Shown one piece after another: positions 13,501 through 25,700 of a DNA stretch of 64,000 nt. A program made the translations under genes and the position numbers. The stretch is from Neodontobutis hainanensis (lineage: Eukaryota > Chordata > Actinopteri > Gobiiformes > Odontobutidae), in contig JALDNG010000022.1 in assembly GCA_024349245.1 (NCBI GenBank), positions 10,976,501 through 11,040,500 of the forward strand. The letters run 5' to 3'. The notes beneath the pieces are model-generated. The model saw nothing but the letters and a program-made list of their open reading frames with translations. It searched no databases and was not told the DNA's origin. The stretch's first letter is position 1; the number at the start of each line of letters is the position of its first letter.

Positions 13501-16500
13501 CAAATCTAAAGTATTGTCAGCCGAGAGAGGAAGTGCGCCTACAGTGCATCAACCTCCCTCCAAGAGCCCTTCAAATGCACTTTCGTACTTAGGCACCAAG
13601 GTTCAGTGTGGGATCTGAATGCAAGCAGCAGCCTGACATACTATTCATCTTTTCATGTTGCAGCCATTGCTCAAGTGCTCTTTTGATTCCTGAACTGCCA
13701 TAATAAATAATCTGTTCATCTCTATATGGTCTTCATCTTGACAACAGCAAGCCTTTAATGTTTATTACCTAAACAATGCACTGCTCATGTTCACACTACA
13801 TGGAAAAGTGAGCCATATGTATCTGTGGCCATCCAGTCATCCAGGACATATTGAAGAAAAGGACATCAGTGTCACTGGGATCTATGCTATGCAGAGTAGT
13901 GAAGAGTGCAGTGTAGGAGAGATGTGACAACAGCTTCACAAGAGGATGTATCAACACAGAAAGGAAAATCCTGGTGGAGCTGAGTCTGCAGTCCACATTT
14001 ATCTCAAAGAAAAAGGGAATTCCTTTGAGGACAGCAATGTCCGAATCCTGGCCAGAGAGGCCAGATGGTTTAAAGAAAAGTGTAAAGGAAAACATTTTTG
14101 TTAAAATGGAGAAAGCCCTCACTTAACAGAGGAAGAGGCCTCAGATACCACTTGCCAGCTATTTACAACAGTGTGTTGAAACCTAAATCAAAACAGTTTC
14201 ACTCTAGAAGGACATTACCACCTGGAGGGAGCAGTCATGCTAATGGTTCACAGGAGCACAACAACTCCCCCACCAGCACTCACACTTCCCATTCAACAAC
14301 AATGAAACCAGAACAGCCTGGTCCAATCACAGTAAGTTTCAGGTTTAACCCCTCCCTCAAACAGATATCAGCTCTGGTACCAGTTGAAGGAATGAAACGT
14401 CTTCACCTTGAAACCTACGTCCAGATGCCTTTGTTTTAACCTGGTCCATATATAAGAAGCCCACATTGCAAGACAACTATCCAGTTAAAAAAACACACTG
14501 GATGAAATCACCTCCGCAACAATGAGGTCATGAGGATAGTTCATTAGACACAACTATCATTTATGTTGCAAAGTCCGGATTGCACAGAAAACATGTCAAA
14601 GCTCTCATTGGGAATTATCTCACAGCCTAAGCCTTGTATTAGTTTAATTAATGGAAATGTAATCTGAACATTTCTCCAATTCAGGATATGTGGTCATCAT
14701 TGGAACGAGTTAGTGTTGTCAGTCAAGTTAAATAGGTTACCTCAGCAGTACATAAAGCCCATGTATTTTCTGTAGTATTAAAGGCCCTGGCTCAGGCTGG
14801 TCACTGTGTTTGCTCCAGCATTCATTATGGAATGCCAGGTGGAAGGAACTTACAAGTCAGTTTCCTTTACTTTACTGTTTTCATTTCCAGTAAGTGCATA
14901 TAATAGGCTGTCAGAGTTTGACTGATTTTGGCATTGGCATCATAAACTAGTGAACCCCGCCATTCTTGTGTTTCTTTTCCTATTCACATAAGATTGTTTT
15001 CTTATTCTAGCACAGAAAAAATATCTAATTTCCTTCCTGAACATAATGACAAATTCAGTCTAATTGACTCAAATATGAACTGCATTCTCAAATAAGTAAC
15101 AACTAAAAAGCTTTTGAAAAGATTCTGGAAAACAGTACAAAAGGTAAAAGGTACTATTACTGTTTTTTCCAATGCCCCCTTTTAAATTAAATTTTTAGTT
15201 TTTTCTTGTATCTTTGATATTTCTTAAGGCAAACATTCTATTACACACATTAAACATTTTACACATTTATACATGCACAGTAAAACATTTACTCAATTCT
15301 CTGCTTTTGGTTCATGTAGTTCATTTCTGCAACACGTCCTGATAGAACAAAAGTATATCCTAGAACAAACACTACACAAAGAAAACCCTTCACTAAAAAA
15401 CACTGTCTATTTCTTCTGCTCCTGTGTAAAAAGCCTGTGCTGAGCAGGAGCTTATTGCATCACTGTACCATCAACCCACTGGCCACACTCTGATTACACA
15501 GCCCAGAGCAGCAATTTCTGGATTTTCGAGACCAATTGATAGAGAGGTCTTAAGCCGGAGCATATGTTTGGAGTTTTTCTTGAAAGAAACCTCTTCAGTT
15601 GAGTTAAAAACCTGGTTGGTCATGTTGTTAGTAGATTGATTCTATATTCGCGTTTTGATGGCATACGGTTGTTAATGGAAATTGAAATGTGTTTTACAGT
15701 CAGGTTTAACACTAGTTCGATTACCATGTTTACCTGTCTGAGTTAAAAAAAATGCTTCTATAGACTCCATTATGCAACAAAATGCAAAGTGTGTACAGTG
15801 TGTGCATACATCCTATACAAAGGACCTTTTGTTCATGGAGTGGGGGGTCCACATACCCCTTACAACCCCAATTTCTCCTCTCAGCCCCCAACCTATGTCT
15901 ATTAAGTTCACTGATTCCCAGTTCAAATTGGCCCCCTGTTATTAATCCCAATCACCCGGAACGCATCGACCACATTGCACCAGCAGAAACATGAGCCCCC
16001 CTCTCGCCGCCCAGCTCGCTGCACTGATTCTAATTAATTAATTACATCCCAGGTGATTTTACTTTGAGATGCAGGGAAGAAAAATAGAAGAAGGGGGAAA
16101 AAAACTTCCATCCCACAGGCCCCACCAAATTGGCAAGAAAAGCTCTCCAGCTAAAAAAAAGAAAAATCTACAGGGAGAGTTGGCTTCTTATAAAGCTTCC
16201 TAAATACTGCACTGTTGTCCAAGAACCACAACAAATTGAGAGCATATTTAGGGTTATATTTTGAAAACTATGAATAGAGAAACAGGGTTTGGAGCAAAGC
16301 TTATTTCTGCCCAGCGCTTTACTAGATATCAAGGGAACTATTTAGCATAGCACTGGCACTGTCTTAAATAAAACAGAAGTACATATTAGAAATCTCATTT
16401 GTGGATTCTATTAGATCTTTCCAGTTTGCTCTTCTCTGTCTTCTGGATGTTCTGCTTGCTTCACATACAGACAAACCCCTCTGACATTATCAAGAAAATC

Positions 16501-16705
16501 TTCTGATGTAGGAAACGTTTGACTCTGCAATTTTGTGAAACACTCAAGTCCATTTAATTTCTTATCTGTAAGTTCAATTCGATTTGAAATTGTGTTGCAG
16601 ACGTTTGGAAAAAAAACAGCTCAGGCTCAACCGAATAGTAATAATGCTAATGGTGCTTAGCAGTTCTCTATTTATAGATTGGTTTAAGACATCCTATGCA
16701 ACTTT
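7563..16705. other. Anonymous non-coding tract with one orphan 113-codon frame
   Basis: About 9 kb with no supportable gene. A CA run lies near 10668-10680 and A-rich runs near 11177-11196. The frame at 14098-14439 (plus, 113 codons) is Ser/Thr/Pro/His-rich in its middle and matches no family I know. It has no visible splice or promoter context. At 16031-16044 a run of three overlapping TAATTA-type sites sits beside a more GC-rich, cytosine-rich segment (15840-16020). That patch could be regulatory, but the sequence alone does not show it. Confidence 0.5.
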
Positions 16706-16770
16706 TATCATTCATTCATTTATCCTTCCCTTGTGAGTCACAAGAGGCTGAAGCCTATCAGAGCTGCTTT
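16706..16770 (-). repeat. Possible decayed SINE 3' end
   Basis: The segment 'tcattcattcatttatcc...' followed by 'aggctgaagcctatcagagctgc' resembles the 3' end of the SINE at 38593-38950 read in the same orientation ('tcattcatttactaccgc', then 'gactggagcctatcccagcagct'). Identity is partial and only about 60 bp long, so this may be an old fragment of the same or a related family, or coincidence around an ATTC repeat. Confidence 0.35.
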
Positions 16771-17102
16771 CTGCATTAATGTTCTTCCTATGGTATTAAA
16801 AACCCTATTGTAACAGCGGAGCACATCGCCCTTTGTTGTTTAATTCTCTTTTGTTGTCATCTAAGTTAGGTGTCAGAAGCAGTTGTCTTTTTCGTTGCTT
16901 TAGTTTTAATTATGTTTACCGGTAGTTTCGATTTTCGAAGAAGAAGGTAGAGTTCAGAACACTACTGGGCTCTGTAAAAAAACTGTTCAGCTTTATGTTA
17001 GTCTATACATCATGTTTTTACCCTACAACAAAGCAGTGTGTTGTCATGCACACTGCAAATGGTCAAAATCAAAGTCTCTATGCAGCTCTGGTGTAGAAAA
17101 AT

Positions 17103-17127
17103 ATAGTGTCACATTGCATGACACTAT
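17103..17127. repeat. Small inverted repeat
   Basis: Perfect 9-bp arms (ATAGTGTCA and TGACACTAT) flank a 7-base spacer. It is short enough to arise by chance in a window this size. No associated element was seen. Confidence 0.6.
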
Positions 17128-20100
17128 TAGGTATTTCATGACAATTTTCCAGGGCCACACATGTCTTGAATGAGTGGATTTTTTTCAGTGCTTCTTCTGT
17201 TTTATATTTTGTGGATTGGTGCCGCATATACTTTCTCACCTCTGTAGGAGTCTGCAAAATGCTTCATATGAACTGATAATCTCTTGGCAGGTTCTTATGC
17301 CCAGTCCTCTTTAGGCACCTTCTTAGGTACATCAACACTCGAGGCGGCTCTGGCAGGCTTTTACTAAGCCATCAGGTGCCAGGTTACCACAGACTGGACA
17401 CTAACCAGCCAAGAGGGAAATCTTCATTAACACTATATTCCAACATTTCCTAAATTATAGATGACAGTTTAGCAAAAAAAAAATGGTAATAGTGCCCCAA
17501 ATTATCCAGCCATGTACCCCCTAATGTTTTACCCCAAATGTTGTTGCTGTGGCAAATATTATTTGGACATTTTTAAGTTCTCCGTTTGGTGGCTGGCACA
17601 AAATGCAAAGCTTAGTCTATCCAGGCATATTTAATGCTATTGGGACTGCAAGCTGGTAATTGGTGGGACTTGCCAACTCCTGGCAGTAATGCTACAGTAA
17701 TGACACCAATATGTTATCAGGGATTCAATACCATATGGAAATGCTATAGTAGAGTGGATTTTGTTTTTAGCTAGGCAGGGATAAATCCATGTAAGTGAAA
17801 AACTCAGCTTGTGTGATAAACTTTAAAGCTTGTCAGTCTGAGTTATTTAAATGCATTTATTCAATCCATGTAGTTTCAATCCATGAAATTTTAGAATAAT
17901 TTTAAGAGTTTTAATAAAATGCTAGATTTATTCCATGTCACTAATTAGTAATTCAATGAATGTGATCTAAAAGTATGCATTTCTGTACTTTTGTTAGGGG
18001 GCGCCACTCCCCAATGTTTTGCAGTGAGTCGGCTTGATCTATCTGACAACAGGTGGAATGTGAGAGGTTGCACAGAGCAGACACATATCATGATGGATGA
18101 GCTGCCGCTGTGCAACACTATGTTGAAATAGTCTACAAATAACCAGTTGCTACTGTAAGTGTACACTGAAAGTCAGAACAAGATTTTAAAGAATCTGAAT
18201 CCCATAGGACACATGGGACCAGCTTTGAGAGAACCTCTATGACGAATGAGCTCTGGTTGTAGCGCTGTGTTATTCTTCAAAACCCTGTGGCGAGAATGAT
18301 CTCTAATAAAGAAAATGTGAAGGAATGCTGTTCTCAAAAGCTCAGATCCAAAGCATATTTATTTACTCATTCATCACTCCTGGATGACCTCTGACCTACT
18401 ACTGTGTGTTTTTGCTCTCCCAACTGCCGAGTAAAAAAAAAAAGGCATTTCTTGCACTAGAAAAACATCAACATGCAGCAGGAGTCTGTAAATGACTGTG
18501 CAGATGTGCCATAGATGCAGTATCTCCCAGACGTAAAAGTTATTTGAAAAGTGTATAGGCACCAAGATTATAACCTGACTTCCAAAAAGAACTGCTCCAC
18601 AGTACCATCTGGTAGAGCTCCCATTGAAAGCTTTTGCAAAAGGACAGGTACTTTAAATGAATAACTGGTCGTGATTCATCAACCACAGTTCTATCCAATC
18701 GGAGCAGCGTTGTGTTGTTTTTGTTTGCCCTGGTAAAACACTTGCTACGTCTTCAAACCTTAAACACAGTTTAGCCAGGGTTTGAATGAATACTTAGTTT
18801 GGAGCAGTTCAAGATGGATGAGTTTGTAAACTCCCAAATCTCATGAGAATCCAACTGCAACAAGATTAATGGCTCACTGCCTGAACCAAATGTTTGAGAC
18901 ATGTTCTGAGTGGAACACAAGTAAAACAGTGTCTTGCGGGACATTGTAATAAAGTTAATAAACAGATATTGTTTACATACAGTCATTGGGCATTAATATA
19001 ATAAAATAAGGTATAGAGACGCATAGGGAAAGATTAAACTGGAATAAATATTAATAAAGACTATTAGATAATACTATTTTAGTCTGATACCTGCCACAAA
19101 GCTTTTACAAGCAGGCCCAGAAGTCATGGAAGCAGCCTAAATGATATCTAAATAAAATAGAACAAATTTACGTTAAAAAATATTCCAATGCAGTAATTAA
19201 TTAAACAGTATGCAGCTGACTTTGTTTCTTTTCAAAGAGCTTATAAATAATGGTTGTAAAGTATGGTTATGTGCAGAGGTCAGTTGACACAGTGGCACCA
19301 TAAAACATCAAGTGTCACACAGCAAAATGTGTGAGTCAGTTTGTTTACTTCTTAACAATCAAGAAGGTAAAACAAACACTAGAACTGGCCAATATGTCAA
19401 AATGTTCCTAATACCCTAGCCTGAATTAAAAATCTAGTACTCTGGTTCTAGCACATAAAGCATGTATAGCCTTACATTTAAAATAAATGGCACCAATTTT
19501 CTAAAAGATCACTCTGAGAATTTGCCCATAAAACCCCAGCCAACAGAGAAGAGCGTTCCACATGTGTTGAGCTCCTTTGACCACATCAGTAGGCTCCGTC
19601 TCCAATCTCAAGAGAAAACAGATAAATGTGGCTATCAGTAACAAAGAGGCTCCTTTCTCAACACAAATTAATAGCCACAGCTCGACACCATGCTCCCGAG
19701 GTTAAGTCTATGTTGTCAACAGGCTTGGGCATTCAGGAGACAAATGGCACCCAGAGAAGCCACACCATGTCTCACAGCCTGGCAGAGTATGCAAAGGGTG
19801 TAGAGCCCTTTATGTGTAATTCATTAAAAATGTGTTAGATGAGCTAAAGAATCAAAGCCAAGTCTGTATAAATGTTTCATGTTCTATGTGAAATGGTTGA
19901 TCTTTATCAGAAATAAAAAGGATAAGGAAGAAAGATTGTAGTTGTGGGAAAGGAAACAGCTTTGTGCAGTAGTTAAGGACACCTTCATCAAAGACTTGTT
20001 TCAAGTGACATAAGGTGTCTAATTTACTTTGGATCACGCCAAAGTTTCCCTTTGAGACACAAGTGTAGTAATCTAAATTTGCATTGTCAATAGCTGTCAG

Positions 20101-22715
20101 AGTCAGATCAGCTTTCTTTTTAAAGTCTTTTGTCCTTCAAAATATCTCTAATACTTGTTACGTTTATGTTAAAGTTTATTTTGAGCATTATTCTTTATTC
20201 TTACATCACATTATAGATTTACTTTCCAAATGAGATTTCAAGCGAAGTTCAAGATATCTTTAAAAACACAAAATGGCAGTAGCTACATAAATAAAAGTAC
20301 ATTTAACGTATAAAATAAATGTGTATGTTGTCTGTGTTCTTGGCTCTACTCCATGCAAGTTAGTCAGTGCAAAAAATGATATTTTTCAAACGCAAACGTG
20401 TATTTTAAGTTAATACTATTTATAATTGAGGCGTAAAGAGTTATTTTATGTTGACTTTCCATGATCTTGTTTTTTTTACAAAAGGATCTATTTTACTGTA
20501 ATCATTGTTTGAATATTCTCCACTGTTTTATAGTATGTTTTTGAAAGAATTCCTAAAAAATCCCAAGTGCTAAACTGGAATCTCTTCACATCTGTTAGAC
20601 ATTTCCGTCTTACTTTAATTTATTGTTCTCGAGATGTTTCTGCTTGACCTTTCTTTTCCCTTTTCTAACTTGTCTTTACACTTTGGGAATGACCCCGACA
20701 ACATTTAGCTTTGAAACTGTAAATTTGAACGTCAGATACACCTCATCCACCCACATTCAGACTTTGTAAGTAAGAGTCCTTGTAACCATGGACTCTATGT
20801 GTAAAGTAGGTTGGAGAACAGGTGCTAATGTAGAGCTGGTCCCAGTGCCCCCAGGTCCCAGGGAATATTTCTTTAAAAGGAAACGGCCATTGGCATTGTA
20901 CTGGATATGCTCAAACATTCGGTCTGACCTGGTAAAAATGGGAGCTACTTGGTTGTCACTCCAGGGTCCATCCCAAGGGATGGAGTGTAATTATAAGTTC
21001 ACTGGCCCCGGGGCCCCATCATTTTAAGATCCACCCACTAATCACAAATCACACACACATGCATGGAGTAGGACGTGGCTTCCCTCTGAAACTGAACCAG
21101 AAACCTTTTAATGAACAAAGGTCACACTCAAAGGTAACCTGTGAGTCAGGTCTAATGTGAGGGTCTGAGAGTCACACTTTGTATGTTTAAGACAGAAATT
21201 GACGACCACCTTCTAATTGAACTTTATACAATTACATACACATTGCAGAGCACATTGAAATAGTGTACTTTTTCATTCTGCTTTTTTTCTGCTTTTTAAC
21301 CCATAGTTTGCAGATATTGATACAAAGCAACAATTAGAAATGCATTTTGCAAGTCAATTGTAAAATGCTGTGCAAAGCCAACACTAAGAAAAATATTAGC
21401 CTATTAACGAAGGACTATTTAAAGAATTTGTTGGACATCTGTAGCCAGGTGTAGCTAGTTGACAAAAGTTACTGTATTGTTGCATAAAGCTGTTGCATAA
21501 GGTCTGAGATAAACTGTATGTGAGCTGCAAATATTTAAAAAGCAGTAAACCCAAAACTCCCCAAAATCCATCAAATACAACTATAATCTAGTCTTCTTTA
21601 CACAATAGAGTTACATTTATAAAAAGAGGTTTAAGGGGGTCTATGGCATGAATAATATAGCTGTATTTTAATGATCTCACTGGAAAAAAAGACCAGTGCA
21701 TTTAAGAGCTGAGTGTCATACACCATCTTCTAAAATAATGTAAGGAACTGAGCAAGATACATTTATATACATTTATTTTATACATAAAATTTCCACAATA
21801 TTTATTTGGTTTTCCATGAAAGTTCACGGGATGTTACTTCAACGTGTCTTGTGAGCTGATTTATAAAGGTTTACAAGATACGTCTTAGTAACATCACGTG
21901 ACTTTACTGAAGAAGACTGCAGGAAGTTTGGCAGTCGAAACATGACAAGGTCAAAACACAAACATTGGTCTGAGAAAAACAAAAAGTTTACAGAAATATT
22001 GTCTAAGTCAATACACTCTTTTTTCCTCTGCTTTTGTCAATAGATCACAATCTTAATGCACATTTCACATTAAATGGAGAAAAGGCTGATACACGTTAAT
22101 TTCTTGACCTTCATTAATAGAGACATTGAATTGAATTAATTGTGAACCACTTGGCAACAAAAATGGCTTTATTTGTTAATAGTAATGACTTATTGCATCA
22201 TAAATGTAAAAAAACAAAACAAAAAAATCTTTGGGTGCTTGTGTACTGTGTTATTTGTTGTTTTGTCCATTTCTCCAGGCCTCAAACCATGTCATATTCA
22301 ATCCTCCACACTATCCCTCTCTCTCATCCATAGGCTACTATCTATTGCTGATCCCTTTCCCACTTAAACCAGAAAGACTTTCAAGGTCTGCACAGATAAC
22401 GTCACTGCAGCTGTGCATCTGTTTCCAATCTCGCGCAATTAACCAGGCCAGTTTGAGAATGTTTCTTTCTATTCTCTCTCTTTCCCTTTGGTGCTTTCTT
22501 TGGAAGATGGTAGTTCGCTGCCATTCACTGACACTCAAATAAAAGCATCATAATTTGTTTGTTTGCCTCCATGGATGAGTGATTTTATAGAAAGTGATTC
22601 AGTGCTAAAGTCCTGTCCACATTATAAATAAAGAATACGCCACAATTATTTTCTGTTCCAAATTAACGATTTGCCACATCTGCAAATATTATTTAAAAGA
22701 TGTGTACACATACAG

Positions 22716-22739
22716 ATATATATATATATATATATATAT
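22716..22739. repeat. (AT)12 microsatellite
   Basis: A pure alternating AT run of 24 bases, preceded by 'tacag' and followed by 'gcatag'. It is a simple sequence repeat likely to vary in length between individuals. Confidence 0.95.
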
Positions 22740-25700
22740 GCATAGAGGCCAGAACCAAACCTCTGAAAGGACCAGTTATAAGGTAAAATACCTGAGAAAG
22801 AGCTTCAAAAACGACTTTTACAGCTGTTTGTTTGATTTGGATAAGTTTAACCCAAAAGTGTAATAACTTACTTTGATTTTTTTCCAATGGCCGATGTTCT
22901 TCTCAGCACAAGTGGCTGTAATTCAGTATGGAGTTTGTATATTTGTCCAACACCAGAAGCTCTGGGCTTGTAACATAAATTATGCATAAACATTGGATAT
23001 TATTTGAAATTAATTAGCCAAACGCATAGCCCTAGATTGTTTGGCAAAGGAAACTGAAATGGGGAACGGGGTGTAAAGGAAAAATGTAGTGGTGTGATGG
23101 CAGCTGTGACTCCACAGAACCTTGCTGCACTCCAGGAGAAGATTAATAGTTAATGGAAGGCCTTAAGGCTCTGGAAATACCCCTAGTGGCCCTTATCCCT
23201 ACTCTGGGAAAAGCAGGGATTATTGTCAAGGAATCAGAGTCTGTTGCAAAGCATGCCCTCCCCTTTCATTTCATGAATCTTACTTCCATTAAAAACACTG
23301 CATTTGGCACACATGCTCAATAAGTGCTGGGCGTATTTTACACCTTGTTTATGGCATGTGCATGGAACTTCACACCAAAAGAAGTCTTTTTTTTTACACC
23401 CATTTATTGTTACTGGCTTGTATGATATTACTAACAGTACGAGACTGAGGTCATTTTTTTCAAATACACCACAGCATATCATCGCAGAAAGTCACATCAG
23501 CCTCACAATTAACTTATTGGCTCAGCGCTTCAACGCAAATCATCAAGTCTATTCGGGGTTGGGTGAATCCAGTCTCAAGGCAATTAGCCTCTTTCATTAA
23601 TTAAAAATTCTAATCAGGATGTTGGATCAATAGTCTAAATCACTTGCACAGCAACTCACTAAAGGAAGTTGTATCTTACTTTTAATGGCCTGTATTAACA
23701 AAATAATTAGCTGAACTGATGACTGAAGTATTAATACAACAAAATGTTCATCCAACATACAGTGAAAAGTACATGCCTTGAATAACACCACAATTTGTAG
23801 AAAAGGTAGTCCTAAAAGAACACATTCATGTTGGTAGTAAAAGGTGTAGCTGCACAGAACTTGGCTGAAAACAATATATATATTTTTTTCCTGAAGGTAG
23901 ATCATCAATAATAGAGGCGGTTAGTGTTTCTAGTGTTGGTCAGGCCTGACTCTTCATATGGCTGAGCCACATAATGGCTCTGGGGGCCAATTATTCTCCT
24001 CTGAAAGTCTGTGTCTGTGATACAAACCCACTACACAGACAATCACGCATCTATGTGCATGCATCACAGTGTATGTTTTTGAGGACAGCGGGGACACCAC
24101 TTGTTTGCTTGTACTGCCTTAAAAAGGTTTTCTGTGGTCTTGCAGCTGTGGTTGCCTGATAAAATATCTCCAGGAAATGTTGTTTCTAGATGTAATAAAT
24201 TATAGTATCATATAGAATAATAAGTAATACATGTGGTGAGTGTGGCAGTGTTTTTGTATAGTTTTACAAACATATCTGTGCTGATAAACTGCAAATTTTC
24301 AACATATGGCTTGATGAAAACATACAGACTAAAGCTTCTTCAAATTACCTTCACAATCTGTCATTTGAGGTTTTTCTGTTCTCAGCTAGAGTGTAGCGCT
24401 ATAGTTAGTTAGGTAACTATGAAGGCTGGAGCACAAATCATCAAACACAAAAGTTGTTAGTGAAGGACAGGAACTGACATTTAACAAATAACATTTCACC
24501 ACAAACTTAGATTCAGTGTTGATTCTGTGCTACAGCTGAAATGGTCTCTTCACTTAGTATGCAAGTGCATTACATATCTTACAGAAAACAACTGCTCTGG
24601 TGTTTATCAAAGTGAAAAGCCTTGGATATGAAATACCCCAAATTTCTCTGCTGCTTCCCAGAGCAGGAAATGAGGACAGATTTTCTGAATTTGTGTGGCA
24701 TGTCCTTTTACTCTTTTCAAGTGTGATCTTGCTGAAATATGTGTTCTATATACAGAGATGAACTGAACTTGATTTAAGCTTTTATAAATCCTTTCATTTT
24801 CACCAAATATGCAGCCCATTAGTTGAATTAGAGGAAGTCTGGGAGTTATTTTATTATAATATGTTTTTCGCTTCTAATAAATGTCCATTTGAAGTGTGGG
24901 TTCCCATTCTTTTTCTGGCTGTTTACTATTTTGTATTTCAGCTTAACAATGTCGCCTTGTTCCCAAGCCAAGCATATGCATATTCTCACTTAAGACTTCT
25001 GGCTCTTATTTATTACATTTTCCCAGGGCAAAGAAAAATAATTCTACACAGGCAGCCCCTGATAAATCATTTCAGTAAGAGGAGTGGAAAACTTTATAGG
25101 AATTAAATCTGTGTCTCACCTAGATTTTCTAGTTGAATTCATAGTATTGCTGATAGTATGTCGGCTATGGCTGCTGTGCTGTATATCACATTACCAAGCT
25201 TATTGACCATAAACAGAGTCGTGGAGCTAGAAGGCAACAGTTGAATAATAGCTGACTCATACCTTGAGATTGTCCAAATGAATCTGGTGAGTTTCAACGC
25301 CTGAATTCAAGTTCAGATTATTTGTTTTTACCTCATAAAACACTCAGCTGCTGCCTACGACTTCTTGTCACTATGATCTATGAGCTGTTGATGAAGTTCT
25401 TCTGGACTACGCTGTAGGCCAGACTGTGAATGGCTTTATCCATCTGAATTTTCAACAAGATTGCTTCAGCTGGCACACATAAACATATATTTTTGCAGTG
25501 GGAAAACCATTTATGCAAGTTAGTTTATGGTAATTAAACAAACAACACTTCCATTTTGGACACTATAATTTACATAAAAGTCCATACAGTGTTAAATTCA
25601 AAGTTATGCCAGCCGAGCTACTTAAATGTCCTACAAATGACACTTCATTTTGTTGAATGGGAGACTGGATTTGCTTTAATTGCAGAGTTTAGACAGTGTG

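Noticed and set aside
14098..14439. 113-codon plus-strand frame, Ser/Thr/Pro/His-rich
   Set aside because: No recognisable domain, no homologous family recalled, no splice or promoter context. The length is within chance expectation for a 64-kb six-frame scan.
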